A DNA stretch of 22,481 bases from JAFNAG01 sp041501225 (lineage in GTDB: Bacteria; Acidobacteriota; UBA6911): the NCBI GenBank assembly GCA_041501225.1, contig JBGQNR010000087.1:1-22481 (forward strand), written 5' to 3'. Shown in pieces: positions 1-7,325 of this stretch (position 1 is its first letter; every line of letters starts with the position of its first letter). The notes beneath the pieces are model-generated. The model searched no databases. It was not told the origin of the DNA and saw only the letters and a list, made by a program, of their open reading frames with translations. Made by a program: the position numbers and the translations under genes.

Positions 1-2313
1 CCGCTGCCTATGGAGGAAGCCCTCGAGCTCTGCCGCCAGATTGCCGAAGGACTCGAAGCCGCACACGAGAAGGGGGTGGTCCATCGTGACCTGAAACCCG
101 CCAACGTGATGATCGCGGGCAACGACAAGATCAAGATCCTCGACTTCGGCCTCGCCAGGCCCCTCGCAGCCGAATCGGCCGCCACGGCCGCAACCCAATC
201 GCCCACGATCACCGAAGCCATGACCGGCCCCGGCGTAATACTGGGAACCGCCGCATACATGAGTCCGGAGCAGGCCAAAGGCAAAGCGGTGGACAAGCGA
301 GCGGACATCTGGGCGTTCGGCTGCATCGTGTACGAGTGCTTGACGGGAGGACGGGCGTTTCCGGGCGATACAGTTTCGGAGACAATCGCGTCTATCCTCG
401 GCCGCGAGCCCGGCTGGGATGCGTTGCCTGCGACAACTCCGCTAGCCGTCCGGAAACTGCTCGAGCGCTGTTTGCGCAAGAATCCACGCGAGCGGATACA
501 CGACGTCGCAGATGTACGGATTGAAATCCAGGAAGCACTAAGTGAATCAGCAGATGTCGTGCATGTCCGGGAAAAGGGATTACGCGGTCGGTTGCTGATG
601 TCGCTGGCTGTTGTCGTGGTGATTCTGGCCGTCGCAGGCGTCTGGTATTTCCGGCGCGAGCCCGGACAGGAGGCGCCGCTCAAGGTGGTCCCGCTCACCA
701 GCTATATAGGAACGCAACGGCAGCCAAGCCTGTCGCCGGACGGCCGTGAGCTGGCCTTCAGCTGGGACGGTGAGAAACAGGACAATTTCGATATTTATGT
801 GCAGATGGTGAGCGGAGGGACGCCCCAGCGGCTCACCATGGATCCTGCCCCTGATCTTGTTCCCGTGTGGTCGCCTGATGCCAATCAGATCGCCTTCCTC
901 CGTGAAAACTCGGTTTATTTGATCTCCCCACGGGGAGGCGCCGAACGCAGATTGTGCAGTGGCAGCGGGTGGATAGCCTGGAGCCCGGACGGAATGTCGA
1001 TTGCGACCGGAGATCGGGACTCCGAGATCGAACGCTTCGCGATCTTTATGGTGTCCGTCGAGACCGGCAAAAAGCAGAGAATGACTACGCTACCGGCAAA
1101 GTTCAGAGCGGATTCCACATGCGCTTTTTCCCCGGACGGAAGGAACATGGTATTCCGCAGGCAACCCTCTGCACTAGGCAATGACGCCTACATCTTGCCC
1201 CTGGCTAACGGCGCCCCAAAGGGAGAACCCTGGAGACTTACCAACGACGGCAGCACGATATATGGATTTGCATGGACACCCGACAGCCGGGAAATCGTTT
1301 TTTCTTCTGCCCGCGGCGGGCGTCGAAGCCTCTGGCGGATCATCCCTTCCCCTGGGGCGGAACCTCAGCGGATTCCCGGAGCAGACGATGGAAGGAATCC
1401 TTCCATCTCCAAAGGACCGCCTACCCGTCTCGCATATCAGCGCTTGTATCAAGATACTAACATCTGGCGCATGGAGATTCCGCACTCGGCCAACATCAAC
1501 AACTCCCCCGCCCAAATCATTGCCTCCTCCGCTCCGGAAAGGGATCCTCAGTTTTCCTTTGATGGGAGGCGGGTAGCATTCACATCGGAGCGTTCCGGGT
1601 ACTCTGAGATATGGCTCGCAGCGGGGGACGGGTCAAATCCAACTCCATTGACCTCGTTTGCGGGAAGCCGAACCGCCGGAGCGTCCAGTTGGTCACCCGA
1701 CGGCAGACAAGTTGTCTTTGACAGCATGGTGGGAGGATACCTCGACATCTTCGTCCGCAACCTGGAGAATCGAGTTTCCCGGCAGCTGACTGACGATCAC
1801 GGCTTCAATGCACGGCCCAGCTGGTCGCGCGACGGGCGCTGGATCTACTTTGGTTCCAACAGGTCAGGTACCCATCAGGTCTGGAAAATGTCGCCGGATG
1901 GCGGAAATCCCCGGCAGTTGACGAAAGACGGGGGGTTCGAGGCGGTGGAGGCGCCCAACGGCAAGGAGCTCTATTACACAAAGACATGGAACGAAGCGCC
2001 AGGTCTCTGGCGCGTGCCCTTGAAAGGCGGCAGGGAGACTCCGGTGATCGAGGCAGTCCGAAGTGGCCACTGGGCAGTGACCGATCAAGGAATCTACTTT
2101 CTCGATTTCGGTGCGGTCCCGGCGGCAGCGCCGAAGCCTCTTCTGAAGTTCTTCAGCTTTGAATCACAGAAAGCTACCCAGGTTGGAACCATCGAGAAAA
2201 TCAGAATTAGCAGCGACGCCAGTTTTTCTGTCTCCCACGACGGCCGCTCGGTCATCTGGAGCCAATTAGATCGCTCCGAATCCAACATTATGCTGATTGA
2301 CAAATTCCGCTGA
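1..2313 (+). CDS. Serine/threonine protein kinase with C-terminal WD40-like (PD40/TolB) propeller, 5' partial
   Basis: The frame is open from base 1, so the gene starts upstream; the ATG at base 10 is internal. Counting from that Met, the C-lobe of a Hanks-type kinase is clear: HRDLKPAN catalytic loop (residues 25-32), DFG (45-47), and an activation segment with GTAAYMSPEQ (79-88). A single membrane segment follows at about 194-214, then about 550 residues of repeated SPDG/SWSPDG-type blades typical of PD40/TolB-like propellers. The known architecture is a cytoplasmic kinase, one membrane helix and an extracytoplasmic sensor propeller, and this form is abundant in Acidobacteriota. The N-lobe with its glycine-rich loop and ATP lysine lies outside the window. 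HRD and DFG are intact, so an active kinase is expected. Ligand and substrates cannot be read from the sequence. The stop is TGA at 2311-2313. Confidence 0.93.
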   Translation, partial: PLPMEEALELCRQIAEGLEAAHEKGVVHRDLKPANVMIAGNDKIKILDFGLARPLAAESAATAATQSPTITEAMTGPGVILGTAAYMSPEQAKGKAVDKRADIWAFGCIVYECLTGGRAFPGDTVSETIASILGREPGWDALPATTPLAVRKLLERCLRKNPRERIHDVADVRIEIQEALSESADVVHVREKGLRGRLLMSLAVVVVILAVAGVWYFRREPGQEAPLKVVPLTSYIGTQRQPSLSPDGRELAFSWDGEKQDNFDIYVQMVSGGTPQRLTMDPAPDLVPVWSPDANQIAFLRENSVYLISPRGGAERRLCSGSGWIAWSPDGMSIATGDRDSEIERFAIFMVSVETGKKQRMTTLPAKFRADSTCAFSPDGRNMVFRRQPSALGNDAYILPLANGAPKGEPWRLTNDGSTIYGFAWTPDSREIVFSSARGGRRSLWRIIPSPGAEPQRIPGADDGRNPSISKGPPTRLAYQRLYQDTNIWRMEIPHSANINNSPAQIIASSAPERDPQFSFDGRRVAFTSERSGYSEIWLAAGDGSNPTPLTSFAGSRTAGASSWSPDGRQVVFDSMVGGYLDIFVRNLENRVSRQLTDDHGFNARPSWSRDGRWIYFGSNRSGTHQVWKMSPDGGNPRQLTKDGGFEAVEAPNGKELYYTKTWNEAPGLWRVPLKGGRETPVIEAVRSGHWAVTDQGIYFLDFGAVPAAAPKPLLKFFSFESQKATQVGTIEKIRISSDASFSVSHDGRSVIWSQLDRSESNIMLIDKFR

Positions 2314-2329
2314 TTCGAACTGCTTGGGG

Positions 2330-2377
2330 AATTCGGGGACAGGCTGTCCCTGATTTCGTCCCTGATTTCTCCGAATT
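2330..2377. repeat. Nested palindrome just downstream of the kinase gene
   Basis: An outer AATTCGG/CCGAATT pair encloses a tight GGGACAGGCTGTCCC hairpin (2336-2350), followed by two copies of GTCCCTGATTT. It begins 17 nt after the kinase stop. There is no true T-run, so it is a weak terminator candidate or a REP-like palindrome. Confidence 0.4.
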
Positions 2378-2442
2378 ATCACTGAAGCAAATGCATGTTT
2401 CATGGATAATATATGCCTAACGCTGCAATTGCGAGGACAACG

Positions 2443-2646
2443 ATGTCGAGGCAAGCCAGACTCAAACGGAAGTCCTTCTTCGTCGATGAGAAAGTTTTGC
2501 GGCGCGCCAAGAGGGCTCTCAAGCTTTCATCCGACTCGGAGACCATCCGGCTTTCCGTTGCGCGCGTGGCTGAAATGGAAGCGTTCTGGCGTTTTATGGA
2601 CAGGACCCGGAAACGGCTCGATGCGGGAAGCATCGAGAGGCCTTGA
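2443..2646 (+). CDS. VapB-like ribbon-helix-helix antitoxin-type protein, apparently orphan
   Basis: This is a 67-residue basic protein. The ATG at 2443 is preferred over the in-frame ATG at 2413 because GAGGA lies at proper spacing before it (GCGAGGACAACGATG). Residues about 10-45 look like a short beta strand (KSFFVDEKVLRR) followed by two helices with a TIRLSVARVAEMEAFW segment, resembling the DNA-binding RHH half of VapB-type antitoxins. Such genes normally overlap a PIN toxin downstream. Here the next ATG (2648) gives only seven codons before a stop, so no partner follows. The neighbouring DUF433/DUF5615 pair is convergent, with stops 34 nt apart. The role is inferred as autorepressor or antitoxin. 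The family match is from sequence pattern only. Confidence 0.6.
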   Translation: MSRQARLKRKSFFVDEKVLRRAKRALKLSSDSETIRLSVARVAEMEAFWRFMDRTRKRLDAGSIERP

Positions 2647-2679
2647 CATGCACTGGGCCCGGCCAAGCTGACTCCGGCA

Positions 2680-3012
2680 TCAGGACAAGGCCAGGAACGC
2701 CGCCTTCCGGTCATTATCAAATGATTGGATGTCTTTTACATGAATCTTGAGAATCGTTTCGATCTCGATCGTTGACGAATTCCCGCATCGAATCCAAATC
2801 ACCTTGGGAGGGGGACCGAAGAGGAAACTCCTTTGGTGAAAGTCAGAGTCCTTGGAAACAATCGTGAACTCTTCCTGTTTCGCCAGATTCCAGATGGTTT
2901 CATCGTCGGCCGACTGCAGCCTGAAATCCTTGACATGGGCGGAACCGGGAAATTCATCCTTCAGTTTTTCTATCAAACGCTGGGAGATATTCTGGTCAAA
3001 AAGAAGCTTCAC
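2680..3012 (-). CDS. DUF5615 family PIN-like protein (putative toxin)
   Basis: This 110-residue protein starts at GTG. The start is supported by a 4-nt GTGA overlap with the stop of the upstream DUF433 gene. The opening KLLFDQNIS is the hallmark of DUF5615, a compact PIN-like nuclease fold. Acidic residues expected around the metal site are visible: Asp6, Asp36/Asp37, and Asp55/Asp57 in the SKDSDF motif. The known genetic context of this family is a two-gene unit with a DUF433 antitoxin, which is the arrangement here. It is predicted to be a cytoplasmic endoribonuclease toxin, but biochemical proof for the family is thin, so the activity is inference. Length is normal and no frameshift is seen. 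Confidence 0.85.
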   Translation of the reverse strand: MKLLFDQNISQRLIEKLKDEFPGSAHVKDFRLQSADDETIWNLAKQEEFTIVSKDSDFHQRSFLFGPPPKVIWIRCGNSSTIEIETILKIHVKDIQSFDNDRKAAFLALS

Positions 3013-3233
3013 GCCGGAACCGTAGTGAGTTTGCGCTCACGATCGGCCGCGAACGCGAGGCAAGCCTTGATGTCGTCATAGGTCAATTCAGGAAAATCGT
3101 GCAATATCTCGGCTTGCGTCATGCCTGAAGCGAGGTAGTCAAGGACATCATAAACTGTGATGCGGAGTCCCCGAATGCAGGGCTTACCTCCTCGTTTCCC
3201 GGGTTCAATGGTGATGATGTCTCGATAATCCAT
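3009..3233 (-). CDS. DUF433 family protein (putative antitoxin)
   Basis: This 74-residue protein was assigned the ATG at 3233 because the DUF433 fold begins at MDYRDIITIEPGKRGG. The open frame continues to 3443, but that upstream stretch has no family character and overlaps hairpins. The central PCIRGLRITVYDVLDYL segment and the PELTYDDIKACLAFAADRE end are typical of DUF433, a short winged-helix-like antitoxin. Its stop overlaps the GTG start of the DUF5615 gene by 4 nt, indicating translational coupling with antitoxin first. It probably neutralises the PIN-like partner and autoregulates the promoter; two stable hairpins lie 68-107 nt upstream. No strong ribosome binding site is visible. Confidence 0.85.
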   Translation of the reverse strand: MDYRDIITIEPGKRGGKPCIRGLRITVYDVLDYLASGMTQAEILHDFPELTYDDIKACLAFAADRERKLTTVPA

Positions 3234-3300
3234 GCGCTCATGATATCGTGATCGGCCGCTTGAAAGCAAATGGGGATCGAAATTTCGGTGACAGGCGCCA

Positions 3301-3340
3301 TAGCCTCGAAAATAGGCTACCACCCGGAGAGCGGGTGGTA
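3301..3340. promoter_or_regulatory. Two adjacent hairpins upstream of the DUF433-DUF5615 operon
   Basis: Two palindromes abut. TAGCCT/AGGCTA has a 7-nt loop (3301-3319), and TACCACCCG/CGGGTGGTA has a 5-nt loop (3318-3340). They sit 68-107 nt upstream of the DUF433 start. They could be operator sites for autoregulation or an RNA structure in the leader. This is inferred from position and symmetry only. Confidence 0.4.
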
Positions 3341-3399
3341 TTTGGAAGCGGCCAGGATGGGAGTCATGCTCTAAACAGCACAAAGGAGCCGGACAGTAC

Positions 3400-3516
3400 G
3401 TCCCGGCTGCCGAACGGGACCTGATGTGATCGGGCAAGATCAAATCGAGCGCATAAACTGTAGAGAGCCCGTTTTTAGAATTGCCGAGTTTCAGGTCCCA
3501 GCGGGCTGCCGGGACC
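3400..3516. repeat. Two related hairpins in the 3234-3678 gap
   Basis: GTCCCG(9 nt)CGGGAC lies at 3400-3420 and the near-palindrome GGTCCC(11 nt)GGGACC at 3494-3516. Both carry GCTGCCG in the loop region and are followed by CCT(G/A), so they look like two diverged copies of one element. No gene is recognisable around them. Confidence 0.4.
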
Positions 3517-3518
3517 TA

Positions 3519-3604
3519 CTTTCCCTGCCAGCCGGCTCAATGGGGATATGCGCATCATCTGCTTCCACAAGGTTGCGCTGCTGGCTGTCGCCGTTCGCGG
3601 CGAT
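3519..3604 (+). pseudogene. Degenerate partial duplication of the leader region of the downstream DUF1080 gene
   Basis: Bases 3549-3604 align without gaps to 3682-3737, offset 133 nt and 46 of 56 identical by my count. The shared translation is CASSAS..L...L..FAA, matching the signal peptide of the DUF1080 protein. Similarity continues weakly upstream (a CCTG(C/T)C(A/C)GCCGGCT motif before each copy). Only the leader is duplicated; after 3604 the sequences diverge. It is read as a relic of a tandem duplication or of a lost paralogue. Confidence 0.6.
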
Positions 3605-3678
3605 AAGGAACGCATCCTCAAAGCTGAGATCCCATGAAGCTTGTTTTTCCTGTCCGCCGGCTGCATGATTTCACCATT

Positions 3679-4599
3679 ATGTGCGCTTCATCTGCTTCCA
3701 GAAAATTGCTCTACCGGCTGCCGCTTTTCGCGGCGATGCTGTGCCTTGCGATCGGCGGTTTTGCGGCTGCGGGTCCGGGCCCGGGCGCGACACCCGGCAA
3801 GGCGCCGCAGGCTGCCGCGGCGCAACCGCGAGCTGGCGAATGGCAATCGCTGTTCGACGGCAAGTCCTTGCAGGGCTGGCGGGAAACGCCGTTCAGCGGG
3901 CGTGGCAAGGTGCGTGTCGAAGACGGAACGGTCATTCTCGGGGCGGGGGCCTTGACGGGCATCACATGGGCCGGCTCTTTTCCCCGGTCGAATTATGAGG
4001 TCCGCCTCGAAGCCGCCCGGTTGGATGGGCAGGATTTCTTCGCGGGCATCACCTTTCCGGTCAAGAAGGCGTATTGCTCATGGATCAATGGCGGTTGGGG
4101 CGGCCGGGTAGTGGGGCTGTCGAGCCTGGACGAACGCGACGCGTCCGAGAACGAGACCATGATCGAGCGGAACTTTACCAAGGGGCGCTGGTATGCCCTG
4201 CGGCTGCGCGTGACCGACGACCGGATACAGGCTTGGATCGACGACGAGCCAATCATCGACGTCGCTTTGGAAGGGAGAGAAATCAGTCTTCGTCCCGGAC
4301 AAATCGATCTTTCCACGCCGTTCGGCATTGCATCGTACTCGACCGTCGGAGCGTTGCGCAAAATCGAGTATCGCGTGCTGGCGCTACCTGCCAGAAGAGG
4401 GGTGCAATCGGAAGTGGGACTCATTAGCTGGCCGCCGCTTTCAGAGCGAATTGGGCTAAAAACAAAAACGCCACGGATTTCACGGATTCCACAGATTCAA
4501 ATAGCCCAGGATGATACGTTTGAACTGGAGCGACCTGCCCCAGTACATGATCGAGAATTTTTTAACAAATCCGTGAAATCCATGGCGCTTTTGTTTTGA
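3679..4599 (+). CDS. Secreted DUF1080 protein (3-keto-disaccharide hydrolase / LamG-like fold)
   Basis: With the ATG at 3679 the protein has 306 residues. An in-frame ATG at 3634 would add 15 and cannot be excluded, since neither start has a strong ribosome binding site. Residues 8-31 form a signal peptide (basic SRKLLYR, then a hydrophobic stretch to FAAAG). A Pro/Ala linker leads into the DUF1080 jelly-roll, opened by WQSLFDGKSLQGW (55-67) and closing near IEYRVLALP (229-237). Members of this family hydrolyse or lyse 3-keto-glycosides, or bind carbohydrate, in the periplasm. Residues about 260-306 do not look like the domain: they are encoded by an inverted repeat whose right arm ends exactly at the stop codon. 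It converges on the AGE epimerase with 12 nt between stops. Confidence 0.85.
   Translation: MCASSASRKLLYRLPLFAAMLCLAIGGFAAAGPGPGATPGKAPQAAAAQPRAGEWQSLFDGKSLQGWRETPFSGRGKVRVEDGTVILGAGALTGITWAGSFPRSNYEVRLEAARLDGQDFFAGITFPVKKAYCSWINGGWGGRVVGLSSLDERDASENETMIERNFTKGRWYALRLRVTDDRIQAWIDDEPIIDVALEGREISLRPGQIDLSTPFGIASYSTVGALRKIEYRVLALPARRGVQSEVGLISWPPLSERIGLKTKTPRISRIPQIQIAQDDTFELERPAPVHDREFFNKSVKSMALLF
4457..4599. repeat. 143-bp inverted-repeat element with 32-nt arms
   Basis: The left arm (4457-4488) and the reverse complement of the right arm (4568-4599) match at 29 of 32 positions. The core is GCCA(C/T)GGATTTCACGGATT, itself made of a repeated ACGGATT unit. The 79-nt loop shows nothing recognisable. 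The element lies wholly inside the 3' end of the DUF1080 frame, so it could double as a bidirectional terminator for the convergent genes. Confidence 0.8.
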
Positions 4600-4611
4600 T
4601 TTCTCCGGGAG

Positions 4612-5877
4612 TCACCCGGCCAACTTCTCCAGCCGGCGGATGGTCTCGATCATGGACCGCACGGTGTGGTAGCAGATCTTCCACGCATGGCCCAGCGCCT
4701 CGTCAATCGGCTTTCCCTCCCTGTCCAGCCGTTCGAACCACTCGCCCCCGGCCTCCATGTTGACCATCTTCGTAAAGACGAAATCGCAGACATTCCGGAA
4801 AGCATCCCAATACATTTCGTCGCCGAACAGCGCATAGGCATCCAGCATCCCGATCAGGACCTCCGCCTGCTGCCAGAACTGCTTTTCGCATAGGGTGGCA
4901 GGGGCGTCAGAGGGGGTGTCGGCATATACGCCGCCATATTCATGGTCGATGCCGATCCGGATGCAGTGACTCATGATCCTGCCGACCAGGTCCGCGTGAG
5001 TCTCGCGCGGCAGGCCGAGGATATCCGCCGCGCGCAGGAGCAGCCAGGCGAACTCGACGTTGTGCCCGGGAGAGGTCATGCCCAAGGGCCGCGCGACGCC
5101 GTCGGCCGGTGTCGCGTCCCGTCCCCAGGAAACCGCGAACAGAATGGCGGGGAGCGGCTCGAAGTCCATCGTGAATTGGATGTATCCGGTGCCGTCGGGA
5201 CGCAACATGCGGGTGAGGATCAGGTCGATGATTTCGAGGAGGCGCCTGCGGTGGGTCGGGTATCGGGTCATCTCGTAGAAGGTGGTCAGGGCCTCCATCA
5301 TGTGCATGTGCACGTCGAGGCTCTTGCGGTCGCCCCCATAGATCCCCGGACGCGCCGGTTGCCAGTCCGGGGACATCAGCTCGAGGAATCCGCCGTGCCG
5401 CGTATCGGCCATGTGTTTGCATACGGCGCCGTAGGTCTTCTCCGCGTATTCCCGGCCGCGGGGGTCACCGGTGGCGAGGAAGTACTCGCTGAAGGCATAG
5501 ATGCCGAAGCAGTGCCCGTAGCCGACCTTGTCTTTGTAGGTCGGATTCCCCTGGCGATCGGCAATCCAGTACCATCCTTCGTTTTCATGGTCCCAATAAT
5601 GGTCGATGATGAAATCGGCGGCATTCCGGGCCAGCTCCGCGCACCTGCCGCCGCCGTAGCCTGCGCGATGGGAGGCTGACATGGCAAACAGCATCCGGAT
5701 CTGCATCAGGAAGGGCTTGATCGTCTCGCCCGTCGGCCGGCCATCGCGGTCGAAGTAACTCAGGAAGCCTCCGTACTCGGGATCGGGCGACTTGTTCATC
5801 CAGAAAGGCAGCAGCGAGTTGACGAAGTATGTGCGGGTCCGGTCAAGCACGTCTCTGATGTCGTCTTGGGTCGGCAT
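4612..5877 (-). CDS. AGE-family sugar 2-epimerase (N-acylglucosamine / cellobiose 2-epimerase)
   Basis: At 421 residues this is the normal length for the (alpha/alpha)6-barrel AGE superfamily, which interconverts C2 epimers of free sugars (GlcNAc/ManNAc, cellobiose or mannose type substrates). Family signatures are visible: KPFLMQIRMLF (54-64, with the substrate-binding Arg61), LDVHMHMMEA (187-196), SPGHNVEFAWLL (269-280), QQAEVLIGMLDAY (336-348), and a final HAWKICYHTVRSM (398-409). The His residues at 192, 272 and 404 fit the general acid/base and binding positions of cellobiose 2-epimerases. There is no signal peptide, so it is cytoplasmic. It is divergent from the PfkB-type kinase across a 106-bp promoter region, which may link the two in one sugar pathway. 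The exact substrate cannot be assigned. Confidence 0.9.
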   Translation of the reverse strand: MPTQDDIRDVLDRTRTYFVNSLLPFWMNKSPDPEYGGFLSYFDRDGRPTGETIKPFLMQIRMLFAMSASHRAGYGGGRCAELARNAADFIIDHYWDHENEGWYWIADRQGNPTYKDKVGYGHCFGIYAFSEYFLATGDPRGREYAEKTYGAVCKHMADTRHGGFLELMSPDWQPARPGIYGGDRKSLDVHMHMMEALTTFYEMTRYPTHRRRLLEIIDLILTRMLRPDGTGYIQFTMDFEPLPAILFAVSWGRDATPADGVARPLGMTSPGHNVEFAWLLLRAADILGLPRETHADLVGRIMSHCIRIGIDHEYGGVYADTPSDAPATLCEKQFWQQAEVLIGMLDAYALFGDEMYWDAFRNVCDFVFTKMVNMEAGGEWFERLDREGKPIDEALGHAWKICYHTVRSMIETIRRLEKLAG

Positions 5878-5983
5878 GGTCCTTGCTCCTGGATGCTGGG
5901 CAACTCCTTTTTACGCCATAGAAAAATGCGGAGGGTACCAGAGGTTTATTGTATGTTAGGACTGAGGAAAGGGAGACGGGAAA

Positions 5984-7039
5984 ATGCTCGAAACCAGACC
6001 TGAATTGCCTGGCCGGGAGTTCGCGCCCATGACTGTGGCGCAGCTCCGTTCGATTCTCGACAGGATCACCAGGGCCCGTGTCCTGGTGCTCGGAGACTAC
6101 TGCCTCGACATCTACTGGTTCATCGATTCGGCCAGGAGCGAGAAATCGCTCGAGACGGGGCTGATGACCAACCCCGTGAGGGAGCAGCAGTACTCGCTCG
6201 GAGGCGCCGGCAACGTGGTCAACAACGTGGTTGCCGCGGGCTGCCGGAATGTCCGTGCGCTCGGCGTGGTCGGCGACGACCCGTGGGGCCACCAGATGAT
6301 GCGCCTGCTGCAGGCATCGGGAGTGAACACCGAGGATATGCTCGTCCAGCGGGAAAACTGGGCGACGCTCGCCTACAACAAGCCCCATGTCGAGAAACGG
6401 GAGGGAAACCGATTCGACTTCGGCAACTTCAACGAGCTCTCGTCGCAAACTGCGCGGACACTCCTGGAACGCTGCCGGGTTCGAGTGCCGGAAGCGGACG
6501 TGGTCATCGTGAACCAGCAGGTCCGGCAGGGGATTCACACCGCGGAGCTGCGTGAAGGGCTCGTGGCGCTGATAGGAGCGTTTCCCGCGAAAGTCTTCAT
6601 CGTCGACAGCCGGCATTACAGCGAGTCCTACTCCGGCGCCTGGATGAAGATCAACGATCACGAAGCGGCCCGCTTGTGCGGGACGCAGCGAGCCGCTGAG
6701 GAGCTAGTCCTCCGTGAGGAGGCGCTCGCAGCAGCCAGCCAGCTCCATGCCCGGTTTGGCAGGCCGGTGTTCGTGACACGCGGGAGACTGGGCCTCGTTG
6801 CCGTCGACCACCTCGGCCTCTGCGAGATTCCCGGCATCCAGATCCTCGGCCGGGTGGATACCGTGGGCGCGGGGGATAGCGCCCTGGCGGGAATCAGCCT
6901 GGCCTTGGCGGCCGGCTGCGACACGGTGGAGGCCGCGCAGCTGGGGAATTTCGTCGCCGGAGTGACCATTCAGAAACTGAATCAGACCGGGACTGCTTCC
7001 CCCGAAGAGATCCTGGCCATCGGCCGTAAGCAGGCGTAA
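5984..7039 (+). CDS. PfkB-family sugar kinase, RfaE/HldE kinase-domain-like
   Basis: This is a 351-residue ribokinase-fold protein. The ATG at 5984 follows a purine-rich GGAAAGGGAGACGGG leader. Signatures: GDYCLDIYWF (38-47), the N-terminal glycine motif SLGGAGNVVNNVVAAG (71-86), and the C-terminal VDTVGAGDSALAG (291-303) with the catalytic Asp298 and the anion hole. The overall pattern (GGAGNVxxN, VDTVGAGD) is closest to the kinase half of HldE/RfaE, which phosphorylates heptose 7-phosphate at C1 for LPS inner core. The usual cytidylyltransferase half is absent, and the stretch between the motifs is divergent, so other sugar substrates are possible. It is cytoplasmic and divergent from the AGE epimerase. 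The 286 bp that follow contain no gene I can support. Confidence 0.88.
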   Translation: MLETRPELPGREFAPMTVAQLRSILDRITRARVLVLGDYCLDIYWFIDSARSEKSLETGLMTNPVREQQYSLGGAGNVVNNVVAAGCRNVRALGVVGDDPWGHQMMRLLQASGVNTEDMLVQRENWATLAYNKPHVEKREGNRFDFGNFNELSSQTARTLLERCRVRVPEADVVIVNQQVRQGIHTAELREGLVALIGAFPAKVFIVDSRHYSESYSGAWMKINDHEAARLCGTQRAAEELVLREEALAAASQLHARFGRPVFVTRGRLGLVAVDHLGLCEIPGIQILGRVDTVGAGDSALAGISLALAAGCDTVEAAQLGNFVAGVTIQKLNQTGTASPEEILAIGRKQA

Positions 7040-7325
7040 GTCTATCGCCCGGAGCTGGCGGAGGATTCCAGGCGCGCGAAGCAGTGCTTGCCTGGTGTGC
7101 CGTCAAGGAGCGCGGCGCGAAGGCGACGCAGCGCGTGCACAACTCCGCGCAGTACCCATCGCACATCCGGCTGGGAATACAGAATGAATGACCCCCCAGG
7201 CAGCGTTCCTGATGGTCTGCCGCAGGCAGGAGAGCGGGATGAAACATGCTCCTGTCCGGAATCTTGCCTGAATACTTGAGATATAGTTGCCTGAACCTGA
7301 TCATTCCACAATACAATAGTGCTCT

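Noticed and set aside
3234..3443. N-terminal extension of the DUF433 frame by 70 residues
   Set aside because: The extension runs through two hairpins, is Cys/His/Arg-rich without family similarity, and the DUF433 fold starts at the ATG at 3233.
4942..5679. 245-residue plus-strand frame opposite the AGE epimerase
   Set aside because: Composition is typical of an antisense frame in GC-rich DNA, and the epimerase on the other strand has all its signature residues.
5843..6661. 272-residue minus-strand open frame across the AGE/PfkB intergenic region
   Set aside because: It overlaps the 5' halves of two well-supported genes and has no recognisable domain.
7040..7325. Minus-strand frames of 123-158 residues in the gap after the PfkB gene
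   Set aside because: They overlap the PfkB 3' end or the hydrolase 5' end, have no ribosome binding site or domain pattern, and look like shadows.
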